64,000 nt of DNA from NCBI GenBank assembly GCA_035566435.1, contig DATMRF010000117.1:62001-126000 (forward strand). Reading direction: 5' to 3'. A program made the translations under genes and the position numbers. The notes under the pieces were generated by a model, which did not search any database, had not been told where the DNA came from, and worked only from the letters and a program-made list of their open reading frames with translations. This DNA comes from DATMRF01 sp035566435 (GTDB lineage: Bacteria > Verrucomicrobiota > Verrucomicrobiia > Limisphaerales > UBA8199). Of this stretch, positions 43,596 to 52,903 are shown piece after piece (the first letter of the stretch is position 1; each line of letters begins with the position of its first letter).

Positions 43596-43671
43596 GTAAC
43601 CTTCAAAAAACATTTTGACAAGTTACAAGAAATGGCGTATGTAACCTGCTAAATAGATATTAGAACGTTAC
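43596..43671. promoter_or_regulatory. Divergent promoter with four GTAAC/GTTAC boxes
   Basis: TTGACA at 43615-43620 is followed after exactly 17 bases by TATGTA (43638-43643), a good promoter for the plus-strand gene at 43684. GTAAC at 43596 and 43641 and GTTAC at 43622 and 43668 make two inverted pairs, one of them spanning the promoter spacer. This arrangement would suit an operator for the divergent CGNR regulator. The operator role is an inference. Confidence 0.5.
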
Positions 43672-43683
43672 ACCGCTCGGCTT

Positions 43684-43977
43684 ATGAATGTCCTTCGATT
43701 GATTGATGATGGCAGATTCTCTGTCAAATCCGTCGCTTTAGCCTCTGCTCAAACGACTTCCGTCGAGGCTCTGCCAGCTTTTCGCCGCACGCCCAAAGCC
43801 CCTGCTCCGGCTATTCGCGTCCTGCCTTATCACGGCCCCAAGGCCACAACCAGCCTCTATCAGGCGGCGATGGAAACACACGCATCTGGGGTTTGGGAGG
43901 ATATTGTCTTCGCTGCGTTGGCGGTATGCGGCGTTATATCCGTGTTGCTAACAATCCTCGAAGCGGTTCGCGGATAA
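43684..43977 (+). CDS. Small predicted membrane protein, unknown
   Basis: This is a 97-residue protein. A polar N-terminal 65 residues precede one C-terminal hydrophobic helix (DIVFAALAVCGVISVLLTIL). This is the size and layout of small membrane-bound regulators or stress peptides, but no family was recognised. It has its own promoter next to the divergent CGNR regulator and is likely under that protein's control. The stop is followed by a gap of 50 bases before the convergent operon end. Confidence 0.6.
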   Translation: MNVLRLIDDGRFSVKSVALASAQTTSVEALPAFRRTPKAPAPAIRVLPYHGPKATTSLYQAAMETHASGVWEDIVFAALAVCGVISVLLTILEAVRG

Positions 43978-44027
43978 GGGCTCGAGTGGATTATTCCATC
44001 ACCTGACTGAGTCCTCGCAGACCGTGG

Positions 44028-46178
44028 CTATTGCGGCACGCTCTTGCTCAGTTTCTGAGGCCCGGCGATTGTCGATCGATACTGAGCCAGTAGTTGTTCG
44101 AGTTGGGCTTCGTCGGTTTTGATCCCCGCCGCCAATCGTTCGGCTGAACCCGTGTTCTGGCTCAACTCGGTCCTGGCAGACTTGAGCTGCGCTGCGCTTT
44201 TGCCGCCGTCCTCCTTTGCTGCGGCTCTGGTCTTCTCAGCCTGCAGCAGTTCTTGTTTTTTCTCTGCGACCATGGCGGCAAGTCGTTCCTGGTCTCGTTT
44301 TTTTGCCGCGAGATCTTCCCGAACCCGGTACATCGCCGATAACGTCTGCGCCGCCTCCAGCCGCTTAATCTCTGCCTGGGCCGCCACCAACACGGCGCCA
44401 GGAACATCAGCTCTGGCCTTAGCTACGCTGGCTTTCGCCGCGTCCAGTTCTTTGGTGTGGGTCTGGAGCACCAGCGATGCGTTGGTTGTCTCCACCATCG
44501 CGCGGCTCCAGATGTTGGTTGCCGCAACCAACCGGCTCCGGACCTCGGGCAAAGTTTCCGTTTCGGCGCGTCTCAACTCAGCGAGCGTATTCTCCGTTGC
44601 CGTCGCTTCGCGCTGCGCTACTGCCAGCGTTTTGTGGGCCGATTCCACTGCCGCAGTGCGCCCGGTCAATTCGGCTTTCGCCGCCGCCACTTTTTTTTCG
44701 GCTTCGTTGACGCGAGCCTGGATTTCGCCCAATCCTTTCCGCGCCGCTGCAAGCTGGTCGGCCAGCGGCAGCGGATTCGCGTCGAGTTCGCCCGCCTTCT
44801 TGCCGTCTGCCGCAGCCCAGGCGGCGACCCGGCCTCCGAAGTCGGCCGCGATTATGCGCGAGTTGTCCTGCGTCAACCTCACGCGCAAGGGGATATCGCC
44901 GGAGAATTCGAACTGGCGCACCTTGCCGCCATTGCCATTCCACAGCGCCACCGACTTGTCGCGACCGCACGTGGCGAGCCGCCCGTCGGGGCCGTAGCTG
45001 ACGCAAAGTGTCCCACCGCCGTGAGCGGTCCAGCTCTTGACCTGCTTGCCCTCCTTCACCTCCCAAAGTTTAACCGTGCTGTCCTCGCTCGAGGAGGCCA
45101 GCAGCTTCGAATCACCGCGCCAGCTTAGAGCCGTCACGGCGGATTTATGGCCCGCAAGCGTGAAAAGTTCCTGCGCGCTGTCCGGGTCCCAGAGGCTGAT
45201 GCCGCCGTTGCGGTCGGCGCTGGCGAGTATCTGACCGTTGGGGCTGAAGGCCACGGCAGTCACCCAATCCGTGTGCTTCTTCATCTTGTGCTGCAGCTCG
45301 CCGGTTTTGGTTGAATAAATCTTTACCAGGCGGCTGGGGCCGCCCAGAGCCAGCAGCGATTGATCCGGCCGAAGGTCAGCCGCGAGGACCGTGTCATACT
45401 CCTGCCCCAACGTCATCAGGCGCTCTCCGGTGACGACATCCCAAACCACCACGCGGCCTGACTTCGCGCCGCGACCTCCGCTGGCGAGCAGCAGTTTGCC
45501 ATTGTGGCTGAACCTCACGTCCACCGGCTCGCCCTCGGCGTACGGCAGGATTCCCACAAGTCCCAGTGTTTCCGTGTTGAACAACAGCACCTGCTTTTGT
45601 CCGGCAACTGCAGCCAAGGGCGCCCACGGGCTGGTGGCCAGGCCGGTAATAGCGCGCATCCGGGCTGTGTGGATGACCGTTTGGAGAGGGAAATCCTTCG
45701 GCATGGGCGGCGGTCCTTCCGGTTTGGCGAGGTCCTCCGGCTTGAGCTCGAGGTCCAGGCCGGGTTTCGCCGCGGCAATCGCTTTCCCCCCGGCCGTTTC
45801 CAACAGACCATCCGTGATCCACTTCTTGAACACGTCCAGTTCTTTATCAGCCAGCTTCGGGCGATTGGGCGGCATGAAGGGCTCTTCGGCGTGCGTCAGT
45901 GCCTTCCAGAGTTTGCTGCCGTCCGGATTGCCGGAGACAACCACGAAGCCGGACCCGCTGCCTTTGAGCGCGCCCTGGTAGCTGGTCAGATCGAGGTCGG
46001 CCTTCTTTTTATCCGAGTTGTGGCACTTCGAGCAATTGGCCTCGACGAGCGGCAGAACCTGGTCGGTGTAATTAATCTTATCTTGAGCCGCAGAGGGAAA
46101 AACCGCCAGCAACAGGGACGCCACACCGCAAAGCCCTGCCCAATAGCGGAGACGGAGGCTGCGTGCAAACATGCCCAT
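44028..46178 (-). CDS. Cytochrome c / WD40 / coiled-coil exported protein
   Basis: ATG 46178 (MGMFARSLRLRYWAGLCGVA) begins 4 bases after the upstream gene's stop and gives 716 residues; 46211 and 46172 are alternatives. After a signal peptide comes a planctomycete-type cytochrome domain with heme motif CSKCH near residue 50. WD40 beta-propeller repeats span about 170-460 (KKHTDWVTAVAFSPNGQILA; AGHKSAVTALSWRGDSKLLA). A long charged coiled coil from about 470 to the end is rich in Ala/Lys/Glu. The combination suggests a periplasmic electron-carrying scaffold. It is the last gene of a four-gene operon. Confidence 0.85.
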   Translation of the reverse strand: MGMFARSLRLRYWAGLCGVASLLLAVFPSAAQDKINYTDQVLPLVEANCSKCHNSDKKKADLDLTSYQGALKGSGSGFVVVSGNPDGSKLWKALTHAEEPFMPPNRPKLADKELDVFKKWITDGLLETAGGKAIAAAKPGLDLELKPEDLAKPEGPPPMPKDFPLQTVIHTARMRAITGLATSPWAPLAAVAGQKQVLLFNTETLGLVGILPYAEGEPVDVRFSHNGKLLLASGGRGAKSGRVVVWDVVTGERLMTLGQEYDTVLAADLRPDQSLLALGGPSRLVKIYSTKTGELQHKMKKHTDWVTAVAFSPNGQILASADRNGGISLWDPDSAQELFTLAGHKSAVTALSWRGDSKLLASSSEDSTVKLWEVKEGKQVKSWTAHGGGTLCVSYGPDGRLATCGRDKSVALWNGNGGKVRQFEFSGDIPLRVRLTQDNSRIIAADFGGRVAAWAAADGKKAGELDANPLPLADQLAAARKGLGEIQARVNEAEKKVAAAKAELTGRTAAVESAHKTLAVAQREATATENTLAELRRAETETLPEVRSRLVAATNIWSRAMVETTNASLVLQTHTKELDAAKASVAKARADVPGAVLVAAQAEIKRLEAAQTLSAMYRVREDLAAKKRDQERLAAMVAEKKQELLQAEKTRAAAKEDGGKSAAQLKSARTELSQNTGSAERLAAGIKTDEAQLEQLLAQYRSTIAGPQKLSKSVPQ

Positions 46179-46182
46179 GAGT

Positions 46183-48633
46183 TCAGTGATTAAACACGAA
46201 TTCCTTCGCATTCAGCAGCGACCAGAACACATCGTCCAGGATTTGCTCCTGCTTTGCGCCGTCTTTGAGGAACTCCTCGAGTTTGCCGACCTCGTCGCTT
46301 GTCGGCTTGCGGCTCAGGCAACGCACGTACAGGTCGTCGATTACCTGGTCCGGCGTTTCCCCTTCCTTGAGCAGCTTTTTCACGACCCCGCCCTCCTCGA
46401 TTTTCCTTTGAACGGTGTAACCGTTGAGCAGGTGCAAGGCTTGTGAGAGATTTGGGTCCACTTTTACTTCGCACGAGCAAACGGTCGTGCGCGTCGCTCG
46501 TCCGAAGGTGGTGAGGAAATAATTGGCCGTGTTGCCGTCCGCGATTTCGACCGCCCTCGCGCCGCGGGGCAGGCCGGAGAATTTATCCTGGGTCTCCGTC
46601 ACCTGGCTGATGCAGTCCAGGAGCACCTCAGCTCTGAGGCGGCGGATGGCGGCTTTGCTGAAGTTGCGGTCGTCCGACGCGTTCGTGTCGTTGGGGCGAG
46701 TATCAAGCTGGTAAGTGCGCGAGGCGCAAATGTCGCGAACCACCTTCTTGAAATCATATTTGTACTCGACGAGCTTCGCCGCCAGCGCGTCGAGCAGCTC
46801 CGGATTACTGGCCGGATTGCTCAGCCGCGCGTCATCGACCGGCTCGATGATGCCTCGGCCGAGAAAGTGAGCCCACAGCAGGTTGGCGACGCTCCGCGCG
46901 AAATAAGGGTTCTGCGGCGAGGTTATCCAGCGCGCCAGGGCTTCGCGGCGGCTTTCGCCCTTGAGTTCCGGCGTCTCGCCGCCCAGGAACTTTGGTCGCA
47001 TGACCGCGCCCGTCACCGGGTGTTTGACCTCGCCATCGTGGCGGTCGAAGATGACCGTTTCTCGCGGGTCATCTCCCGGTTTGCGGCCGATCTGCGAGAA
47101 AAACGCCGCGAAACCGTAATAATCGTTCATGGTCCAGCGGTCGAACGGGTGATTGTGGCACTGCGCGCACTGAATCCGCATGCCCATAAACACCTGCGCC
47201 GTATTCTCGGCCAGTTTGAGCGTGTCCGGCTCGATTTGATAATAGTTTGCGGCGGGCTCGCGCAAATTGCTGCCCGAGGCGGTCAGCAGACTCCGCACAA
47301 TTTGGTCGAGCGGCACGTTGGTCAACATCTGGTCCCGCAGCCATTCAAAGTAGTTCAGCACCGCTTTCGGATAGACCTGGTTGTCCCGCGTTCGAATCTC
47401 GAGCAGCTCGGCCCATTTCATGACCCACTGCTCGGCAAATTCCTTGCGCTCGAGCAGCCGGTCCACCAGGCGCCCGCGCCGCTCTCCCTGCGGCTCGGCC
47501 TCGAATTGGTGGATCTCCTTTTCCGTGGGCAGCGTGCCGATTATGTCGAGAGAGGCGCGCCGGAGGAACGTCGGGTCGTCACAGACGCCCGACGGCGTCA
47601 ACCGCAGCTTCTTGAGTTTTCCATAAACCGCCGCGTCGATGTAATTGTTAGCGGCGACGTCTGGCCAGTGCCAGCTCAGACCTTTGGGAATGACGATCAC
47701 GGGCGCGCCGGCGTTGAACGCGCCGAAGCGCGCCTGGACAAACGCTTCGCCGCGCTGGCCGGCGGTGACGGTGCCGTCCTCGGCTACCCGAGCCGTCACG
47801 TCGTTATTGCCAAGGAAAACCGCCAACGGGGTGACATCACGGGCCGTGCCGTCCGAGTAATGAGCCTGCACGATAAGCCTTTGCACCGTATTGGAACCTT
47901 CCATGACCGCAGATTTGGGAAAGATCTCGATCCCGGTGACGTTGGCGACGTTCGACGAATCATTCGGCGCGCCCGCTGCGAGCCAGGCGATTAACGTCTG
48001 GCACAAATCGCTGTTCGTGCCGAAGCGCACCCCGCCAGTATGCTGCACCGCTCCCAACCCCTTCTGCACGATCAGGCTCTCGTGCGGGATTCCGAGGTCA
48101 ATGCGCCGGCCAATCTGCTCCCGCGTCAGCCGATAATAATCCCCCTCCGGATCGAAGCCGAAGAGCGACAGGTGAAAACCGTCCTTGCCGCGCGAGGTTC
48201 CGTGGCAGGCCCCGGAGTTACACCCAGCCCGTGTGAACACCGGCATCACGTCGAGTTTAAAACTTACGGGCGGCTGGACTGGAGCATTCGAAACTACAAC
48301 TGGCACTGCGACTGTCCGTCCCTCGAAACTCACGCGCAGCTCAGTGCGGCCATCGGCGAGTGGAGATAGGGACCTCTTGTCGAGTCTGGCCAACTTTGGG
48401 TCTGCCACGCTGTAAGTGGCCAGCGAGGTCACATCGCTTGTGATACCGTCCGCCGCCGTCGCCTGCACCACCAACTGCTGCCGCGCTTTGGCTGAACCAA
48501 GCTGGACCTCGGGTGGATACGCCCGCAGGTCGGAGACTGGGGCGTCGCCCGCCGCCGGGCAGTTCGGGGCAGAAAGGAGCCACAGCACCGTTAAGCCGAG
48601 GCCAGTCTTGACGCAAAGTTTCGTTAGCTCCAT
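46183..48633 (-). CDS. DUF1549/DUF1553 cytochrome-like protein (PSCyt2/PSD1)
   Basis: This is an 816-residue protein with a signal peptide (LGLTVLWLLSAPNCPAAG). Residues about 35-115 and 230-310 look like bacterial Ig-like domains. A heme-type motif CNSGACHG lies near residue 140. DUF1549 (about 330-540) carries CAQCHNHPFDRW, and DUF1553 (about 560-800) carries ARWITSPQNPYFARSVANLL. Such proteins are abundant in Planctomycetes and Verrucomicrobia, are exported, and are always found near DUF1501 partners. Their reaction is not known; a role in polysaccharide or sulfated-glycan breakdown has been suggested. The next gene follows within 4 bases. Confidence 0.9.
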   Translation of the reverse strand: MELTKLCVKTGLGLTVLWLLSAPNCPAAGDAPVSDLRAYPPEVQLGSAKARQQLVVQATAADGITSDVTSLATYSVADPKLARLDKRSLSPLADGRTELRVSFEGRTVAVPVVVSNAPVQPPVSFKLDVMPVFTRAGCNSGACHGTSRGKDGFHLSLFGFDPEGDYYRLTREQIGRRIDLGIPHESLIVQKGLGAVQHTGGVRFGTNSDLCQTLIAWLAAGAPNDSSNVANVTGIEIFPKSAVMEGSNTVQRLIVQAHYSDGTARDVTPLAVFLGNNDVTARVAEDGTVTAGQRGEAFVQARFGAFNAGAPVIVIPKGLSWHWPDVAANNYIDAAVYGKLKKLRLTPSGVCDDPTFLRRASLDIIGTLPTEKEIHQFEAEPQGERRGRLVDRLLERKEFAEQWVMKWAELLEIRTRDNQVYPKAVLNYFEWLRDQMLTNVPLDQIVRSLLTASGSNLREPAANYYQIEPDTLKLAENTAQVFMGMRIQCAQCHNHPFDRWTMNDYYGFAAFFSQIGRKPGDDPRETVIFDRHDGEVKHPVTGAVMRPKFLGGETPELKGESRREALARWITSPQNPYFARSVANLLWAHFLGRGIIEPVDDARLSNPASNPELLDALAAKLVEYKYDFKKVVRDICASRTYQLDTRPNDTNASDDRNFSKAAIRRLRAEVLLDCISQVTETQDKFSGLPRGARAVEIADGNTANYFLTTFGRATRTTVCSCEVKVDPNLSQALHLLNGYTVQRKIEEGGVVKKLLKEGETPDQVIDDLYVRCLSRKPTSDEVGKLEEFLKDGAKQEQILDDVFWSLLNAKEFVFNH

Positions 48634-48636
48634 ACG

Positions 48637-51138
48637 TCACTTTTTCGCCGCAGCCGCCACGGTGGTCTCCGCTTTCTTGGGCGGCACTACTCGCAAAATG
48701 CCGCCGTGAGCAATATTGTGCGGGATGACTTGTCCGTTCTCCTTCACCTCCACGCTGCAAAACAGGTTCTTGTAAGGTCCTGGCCGGCATTTCTCGTCCG
48801 CCGTTACTTCAAAAACGACCTCCTGGTCGTCGTGGGCGATTCCCTTTTCGGGTGCCGTCACGTTTTCCGGCAAACCGCAGAGCCGAATGGCCGCCTTGCC
48901 TTCGAACGGTTTCGCCTGCTGCAGATTGACAGTTAGGTTGCCGGACTTGCCAGGGTTAAGCCAAAGCGTCTCGATCTTTCCCGAAAGGAAGGGCGGGGCG
49001 ACCTCCAGGTTGGCGAGCTGCGACGATACGTACAGGGGACCGTCATCGACCTTGGCATGGCCCAGCACGGCGATTTTCCAAACTCGCGTCTCCGCGCCAC
49101 CATTCGCACTAAGCTGGTAGAACACATTCGTCGCGTCTTTGGAGATGGTCGTTTCCGATTCGGAGCTGACCCCCGGCGGATTCCAGACCATCTGGACATT
49201 GATCGGCTCGTCAAAACCTGCCGCCCGGTCGGCGACGACCTCCAACCGCATTGAGCCCCCTTGCACCAGCGGCACCTTCGGCTCAACGACGCGTAGATGA
49301 AACGGCGCTTCTCGCGTCACAGCCACACAAAGCTTGTCCACGCTCGTCGCGTAGTAGTTGGCATTGTTCGGCGGCCCCTGGACCAGTTCGACATTCTGCC
49401 GAAAGCTGCCGACGACCACCTCGGTGCCGTTGGTCCCGGTGGCGGTCAGATCCAGCAGCTTCATCCCAATGGGCGCGTCCGGCGCGGCGTCGAAAACCAT
49501 GGGCATCGCGTCGATGTTTTTTGCCATCCGGTCCGCCTGCAACGTCACACCGGCCGGCAGGTCCTTCATTCCGAAGTCGAGTTCACCTGCAAAGTTGGAC
49601 CGTTTGGCCGAAATCAGCGTCGCAAACCGGTTTCCCCGTGGGACCGTGATAACCTGTCGTGACTGGGTGTCGTTTCGCGCCACCTCCGGGATCTTGAGGC
49701 TAAGGCTCGGTCGAGCTGGCGTGACCTCCAGCCGATACACAAATTCCCGCCCGCCTTGTCCCATGGTGTCCCGGATGCGAACAAAATAATTTGTAGTTTC
49801 AGAGGGCGTGAATTTCAACGAGCTGTCCGCGCCCGCGGCATCATCATTGGAGGCAACTTCATGGCCTTTTTCGTCGAAAACCTCTACCACGGAATCTACC
49901 GGGGAGCGCAGGCGCCGGGCATAGAGCTCGAGCTCGAGCGGAGTGTCTTTAGCGGCGGGAAATTGGAACCAGTCCTCCTGGCCTTTCTTCGAGAGGATGC
50001 CGTTCAACGCGAGTGGTGGTTGACGGTCCGTTACCGTTGCGTGCTCGCGGTCCTGGTTCGGCGAAGCGGCGAGCACATTCGGAAAGTCCGACACCCTCAG
50101 CCAATTTGGCGTGGGCGCGATCAGTCCGTCCAGTTCGGCGAACACGCCGAGCTTCTCCGCGGGTCCGCCGGGAAGTTTGACCTCTTGAGAAAACTCCCCA
50201 GTGGCCTCGTTGAAGAAAGTCAGCTTAACGGTTTCGCCCGACAGGCCGCCCAACGGAAAGACAGAAACAGGGCGGGGGAAAGAACCGATATGCAACCGAT
50301 AATGGCAATCGTTGCCGCCGCCATAACTGGCCTCCCGCAACCGGACGATATAAGTACCGTCCTTCGGGGCTACCAGGCTTAGGAACGGGTCCTGCATCGC
50401 CAGCCACGTGTCGTCCACGTCCTCCAGCACGGTCCCGTCAGGGTCGAGCACGGCAAGCCGCGGGTCGAAGAGGCTTCGGCCCAGTCTCATGCCTTCCACC
50501 TCGGCTGAAAGCCGCTCGCCCTTTTTCAATTCCACCGCGAAGCAATCGACGTCTTCCGCTTTGATCACCCCGGCGACCGTCGTGTTCGCCGCCACCTTTT
50601 GCGCGTTTGTGGGGTCGTTGTTCGGCTCGACCTCTTCGATTACCGGGTAAGGTCCCACCAGGAACGTCCGCAGTTCCGAAAGGCCGGTCGCCGTCCGGAC
50701 GCGCAAGTGATGTTCGCCCAGGCTGCAATCGGGCAGGATTTTGATCTGCGCCTGCAGGAGTTTGTTCGTCACGAGGTTGAGCTTGACCACTTCGAGGCCC
50801 GGCTCATAGCAGACCAACTCCTCCGTGTCGTTCAGACGCTCCCCGGTGAAACTTACCTGCAGCTCCGTGCCTCGTTGGCCACCAGTGGGGATGATGGATT
50901 TTAGCTCAGGTGAGGTGGCAAGCGCCTGCGTGGCGAAGCAAAGGAGGACAGTGAATGCGAGCAGGCGAACGGAGGCTCCCCCTGACCCGGGGCGGGGACG
51001 GCCACGTCCCCGAAGAACCAGCGCTGAGCAAGAGCACGCAGGGACGCGGCCGGCTCTGTTCGGTTCTACGGGGACGTGGCCGTCCCCGCCCCGGGTCAGG
51101 GCTTCCCTGATTTCGGCGCGGCTATGTCCATCCTCCAT
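48637..51138 (-). CDS. Pre-peptidase C-terminal (PPC) domain exported protein, with repeat-derived N-terminus
   Basis: The frame is 833 residues. The real signal peptide appears to be RLLAFTVLLCFATQALATSP, about 58-77 residues into the frame. The preceding stretch is encoded by a long perfect inverted repeat (50981-51100) and includes GGDGHVPVEP and RGRGRPRPGSG. No ATG, GTG or TTG lies immediately before the hydrophobic part (the codon is GTT), so translation must begin upstream, perhaps at ATG 51138. Two or more PPC-like beta domains follow (YPVIEEVEPNNDPTNAQKVA; EVFDEKGHEVASNDDAAGAD). It links the DUF1501 and DUF1549 genes in one unit. Confidence 0.85.
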   Translation of the reverse strand: MEDGHSRAEIREALTRGGDGHVPVEPNRAGRVPACSCSALVLRGRGRPRPGSGGASVRLLAFTVLLCFATQALATSPELKSIIPTGGQRGTELQVSFTGERLNDTEELVCYEPGLEVVKLNLVTNKLLQAQIKILPDCSLGEHHLRVRTATGLSELRTFLVGPYPVIEEVEPNNDPTNAQKVAANTTVAGVIKAEDVDCFAVELKKGERLSAEVEGMRLGRSLFDPRLAVLDPDGTVLEDVDDTWLAMQDPFLSLVAPKDGTYIVRLREASYGGGNDCHYRLHIGSFPRPVSVFPLGGLSGETVKLTFFNEATGEFSQEVKLPGGPAEKLGVFAELDGLIAPTPNWLRVSDFPNVLAASPNQDREHATVTDRQPPLALNGILSKKGQEDWFQFPAAKDTPLELELYARRLRSPVDSVVEVFDEKGHEVASNDDAAGADSSLKFTPSETTNYFVRIRDTMGQGGREFVYRLEVTPARPSLSLKIPEVARNDTQSRQVITVPRGNRFATLISAKRSNFAGELDFGMKDLPAGVTLQADRMAKNIDAMPMVFDAAPDAPIGMKLLDLTATGTNGTEVVVGSFRQNVELVQGPPNNANYYATSVDKLCVAVTREAPFHLRVVEPKVPLVQGGSMRLEVVADRAAGFDEPINVQMVWNPPGVSSESETTISKDATNVFYQLSANGGAETRVWKIAVLGHAKVDDGPLYVSSQLANLEVAPPFLSGKIETLWLNPGKSGNLTVNLQQAKPFEGKAAIRLCGLPENVTAPEKGIAHDDQEVVFEVTADEKCRPGPYKNLFCSVEVKENGQVIPHNIAHGGILRVVPPKKAETTVAAAAKK
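50981..51100. repeat. Type A palindromic repeat with perfect 32-bp arms inside the PPC gene
   Basis: The left arm is 50981-51012 and the right arm 51069-51100. The right arm is the exact reverse complement of the left at all 32 positions, around a 56-base loop. The arms contain the core GGGGACGGCCACGTCCCC also found beside the RAYT. The insertion lies between the upstream ATG region and the signal peptide of the PPC protein and keeps the frame open. Because the arms are perfect, it looks recent or actively maintained. Confidence 0.88.
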
Positions 51139-51177
51139 CCGCTATCCTCCGTCTTCGCGTTTGACAGCCGCCCCGGC

Positions 51178-52494
51178 CTACGCCAATAGCCCCCGGGCGA
51201 TTTCGCCATCTTTGACGATTTTGACTGGGCGGGTCCCAGCCAGCAGCGTCTTTTCAAAATCGATTCCCAGCAGGCTGTAGATCGTTGCCGCGTAGTCCGG
51301 GACGGTGAGCGGGTCGGTGTCCACTTCGCTGCCGGTCGGGTCCGTCGCCCCGTGGACGTATCCCTGTTTCATGCCCCCGCCAGCCATCACAATGCTGAAC
51401 ACTTTGGGATAATGGTCGCGTCCGGCGGTGCCGTTCACTTTTGGTGTGCGCCCAAATTCTGTCGTTACGAGCACCAGCGTCGAATCCAGCATGCCTCGCT
51501 GGTCGAGGTCGCGCACCAGCGCCGCGAACGCCTGGTCGAAGGCCGGCATCTGGTTGGCGAAGCCGTTGCGGATGTTGTCGTGATGGTCCCACCCGCCATA
51601 TGTGAGCGAGACAAACCGCACCCCCGACTCCACCAATCGGCGCGCCAGCAGCATGCGCTGCCCGGCCGCGTTGCGGCCATATTCGTCGCGCAGTTTGTCG
51701 GCCTCCTTCTTCAGGTCGAACGCCTCGCGCGCCTTTTCAGAACTCATCATTGCGTACGCGCGCTGGTAAAACGAATCCATCCCCGTTAACGCGTCCGATT
51801 TTTCCAGGGAACTGAAGTGTTCATCCACCACGCTGCGCATCGCCTTTCTTTCCGCGAAGCGCTGCTCATCCACGCCGCCCGGCAGGTTAAGGTCCCGCAC
51901 CTTGAATCCGCCATTGCCGGGGTCGGCGCCCAGGCTGAACGGCCCGTAAGCCGAGCCGAGGTAGCCCGTGCCGGCGAAACCATTCGGCTGGCTGGGAACG
52001 CACACGTAAGGCGGCAGGTCGTTGCGCGGGCCCAGCTCATGGGAGACGATGCTGCCGATGCTCGGATACTGCACCGCCGGGCTTGGCCGCCACCCCGTGA
52101 ACATATTGTGCGTGCCCCGATCATGGTCCGCTTCCCCATGGGTCATTGAGCGCACCACGCAAAGCTTGTCGGCGACGTCGGCGGTGCGTTTCATCAGCTC
52201 CGAAAAATGAACGCCTTCGAGCTTCGTTTTAACGCTGCCCAGCGGCCCGCGGAACTCGATCGGCGCGAGCAGCTTGGGATCGAACGATTCCTGCGCGGCG
52301 ATCCCGCCCGGGAGAAAGATGTTGATGACTGATTGCGCGCGGACTTTCGCCGCGGCGGACTGCGCCTGAAGCTTGAAAAGGTTTCCGAGGGTCAGCCCCA
52401 GACTGCCGACCAGGCCGACAAACAGGAATTCGCGGCGATCGGGGCGCCAGATATGCGCGGGGCTGCTACAAAAACAGGAATTGGGTTCTTGCAT
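51178..52494 (-). CDS. DUF1501 family exported protein (sulfatase-fold-like)
   Basis: This is a 438-residue protein. The N-terminus DRREFLFVGLVGSLGLTLG is a Tat-type signal with the twin arginine. Family segments include INIFLPGGIAAQESFDPK, HGEADHDRGTHNMFTGWRPS, SLTYGGWDHHDNIRNGFANQ and VTTEFGRTPKVNGTAGRDHY. DUF1501 proteins are related to alkaline-phosphatase/sulfatase folds and are found with DUF1549/DUF1553 partners. Metal-binding Asp/His residues are present in the family segments. It is the first gene of the minus-strand operon at 44028-52494. Confidence 0.9.
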   Translation of the reverse strand: MQEPNSCFCSSPAHIWRPDRREFLFVGLVGSLGLTLGNLFKLQAQSAAAKVRAQSVINIFLPGGIAAQESFDPKLLAPIEFRGPLGSVKTKLEGVHFSELMKRTADVADKLCVVRSMTHGEADHDRGTHNMFTGWRPSPAVQYPSIGSIVSHELGPRNDLPPYVCVPSQPNGFAGTGYLGSAYGPFSLGADPGNGGFKVRDLNLPGGVDEQRFAERKAMRSVVDEHFSSLEKSDALTGMDSFYQRAYAMMSSEKAREAFDLKKEADKLRDEYGRNAAGQRMLLARRLVESGVRFVSLTYGGWDHHDNIRNGFANQMPAFDQAFAALVRDLDQRGMLDSTLVLVTTEFGRTPKVNGTAGRDHYPKVFSIVMAGGGMKQGYVHGATDPTGSEVDTDPLTVPDYAATIYSLLGIDFEKTLLAGTRPVKIVKDGEIARGLLA

Positions 52495-52903
52495 AACATA
52501 CTCTCACTTAAAGGTTCAGTGCCACTATTCAAGACCATTCCACCGGGGCCGGCCGAACGCAACTGGTTTACGGGCCGACCAGGCCTTGGCACTTATTTAT
52601 GACCTTAATAAGCAGAGGTTTATTCATTCCCGCACCGGGAGGGCGAGTGTCCCCGCGAGCCCTGAGCCGTATCCATGCAAGGGGACTTTAACGCAAGGAC
52701 GCAAAGGTGCGAAGGCGCAAAGAGGGTAACCAGGGTTAACCGCATACGAGAGGCTTAGTTGCCAGCAAACATGGCGGACCTGCTCTTTGGCCGCAAAGGC
52801 CTCAAACCCTGTGCGCCTCTTGTCGCCTTTGCGTTGAGGATTTCAAGTGAATCGACACGTATGGTTTAGGGCTGCCGACGGTTAATTAGCTGCAGGGTTG
52901 TTG
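52495..52903. other. Intergenic region with a repeat half-copy
   Basis: No gene is supported. A single arm of the type B palindrome (GGGAGGGCGAGTGTCCCCGC) lies at 52637-52662. Degenerate TTAACGCAAGG and GCGCAAAG phrases near 52684-52725 are typical of the decayed intergenic DNA of this genome. This is probably the promoter region of the DUF1501 operon, but no strong -35/-10 pair was found. Confidence 0.5.

Noticed and set aside
46867..47994. 375-residue plus-strand frame opposite the DUF1549/DUF1553 gene
   Set aside because: It is an antisense shadow; the minus-strand frame has conserved domain motifs, while this one has none.
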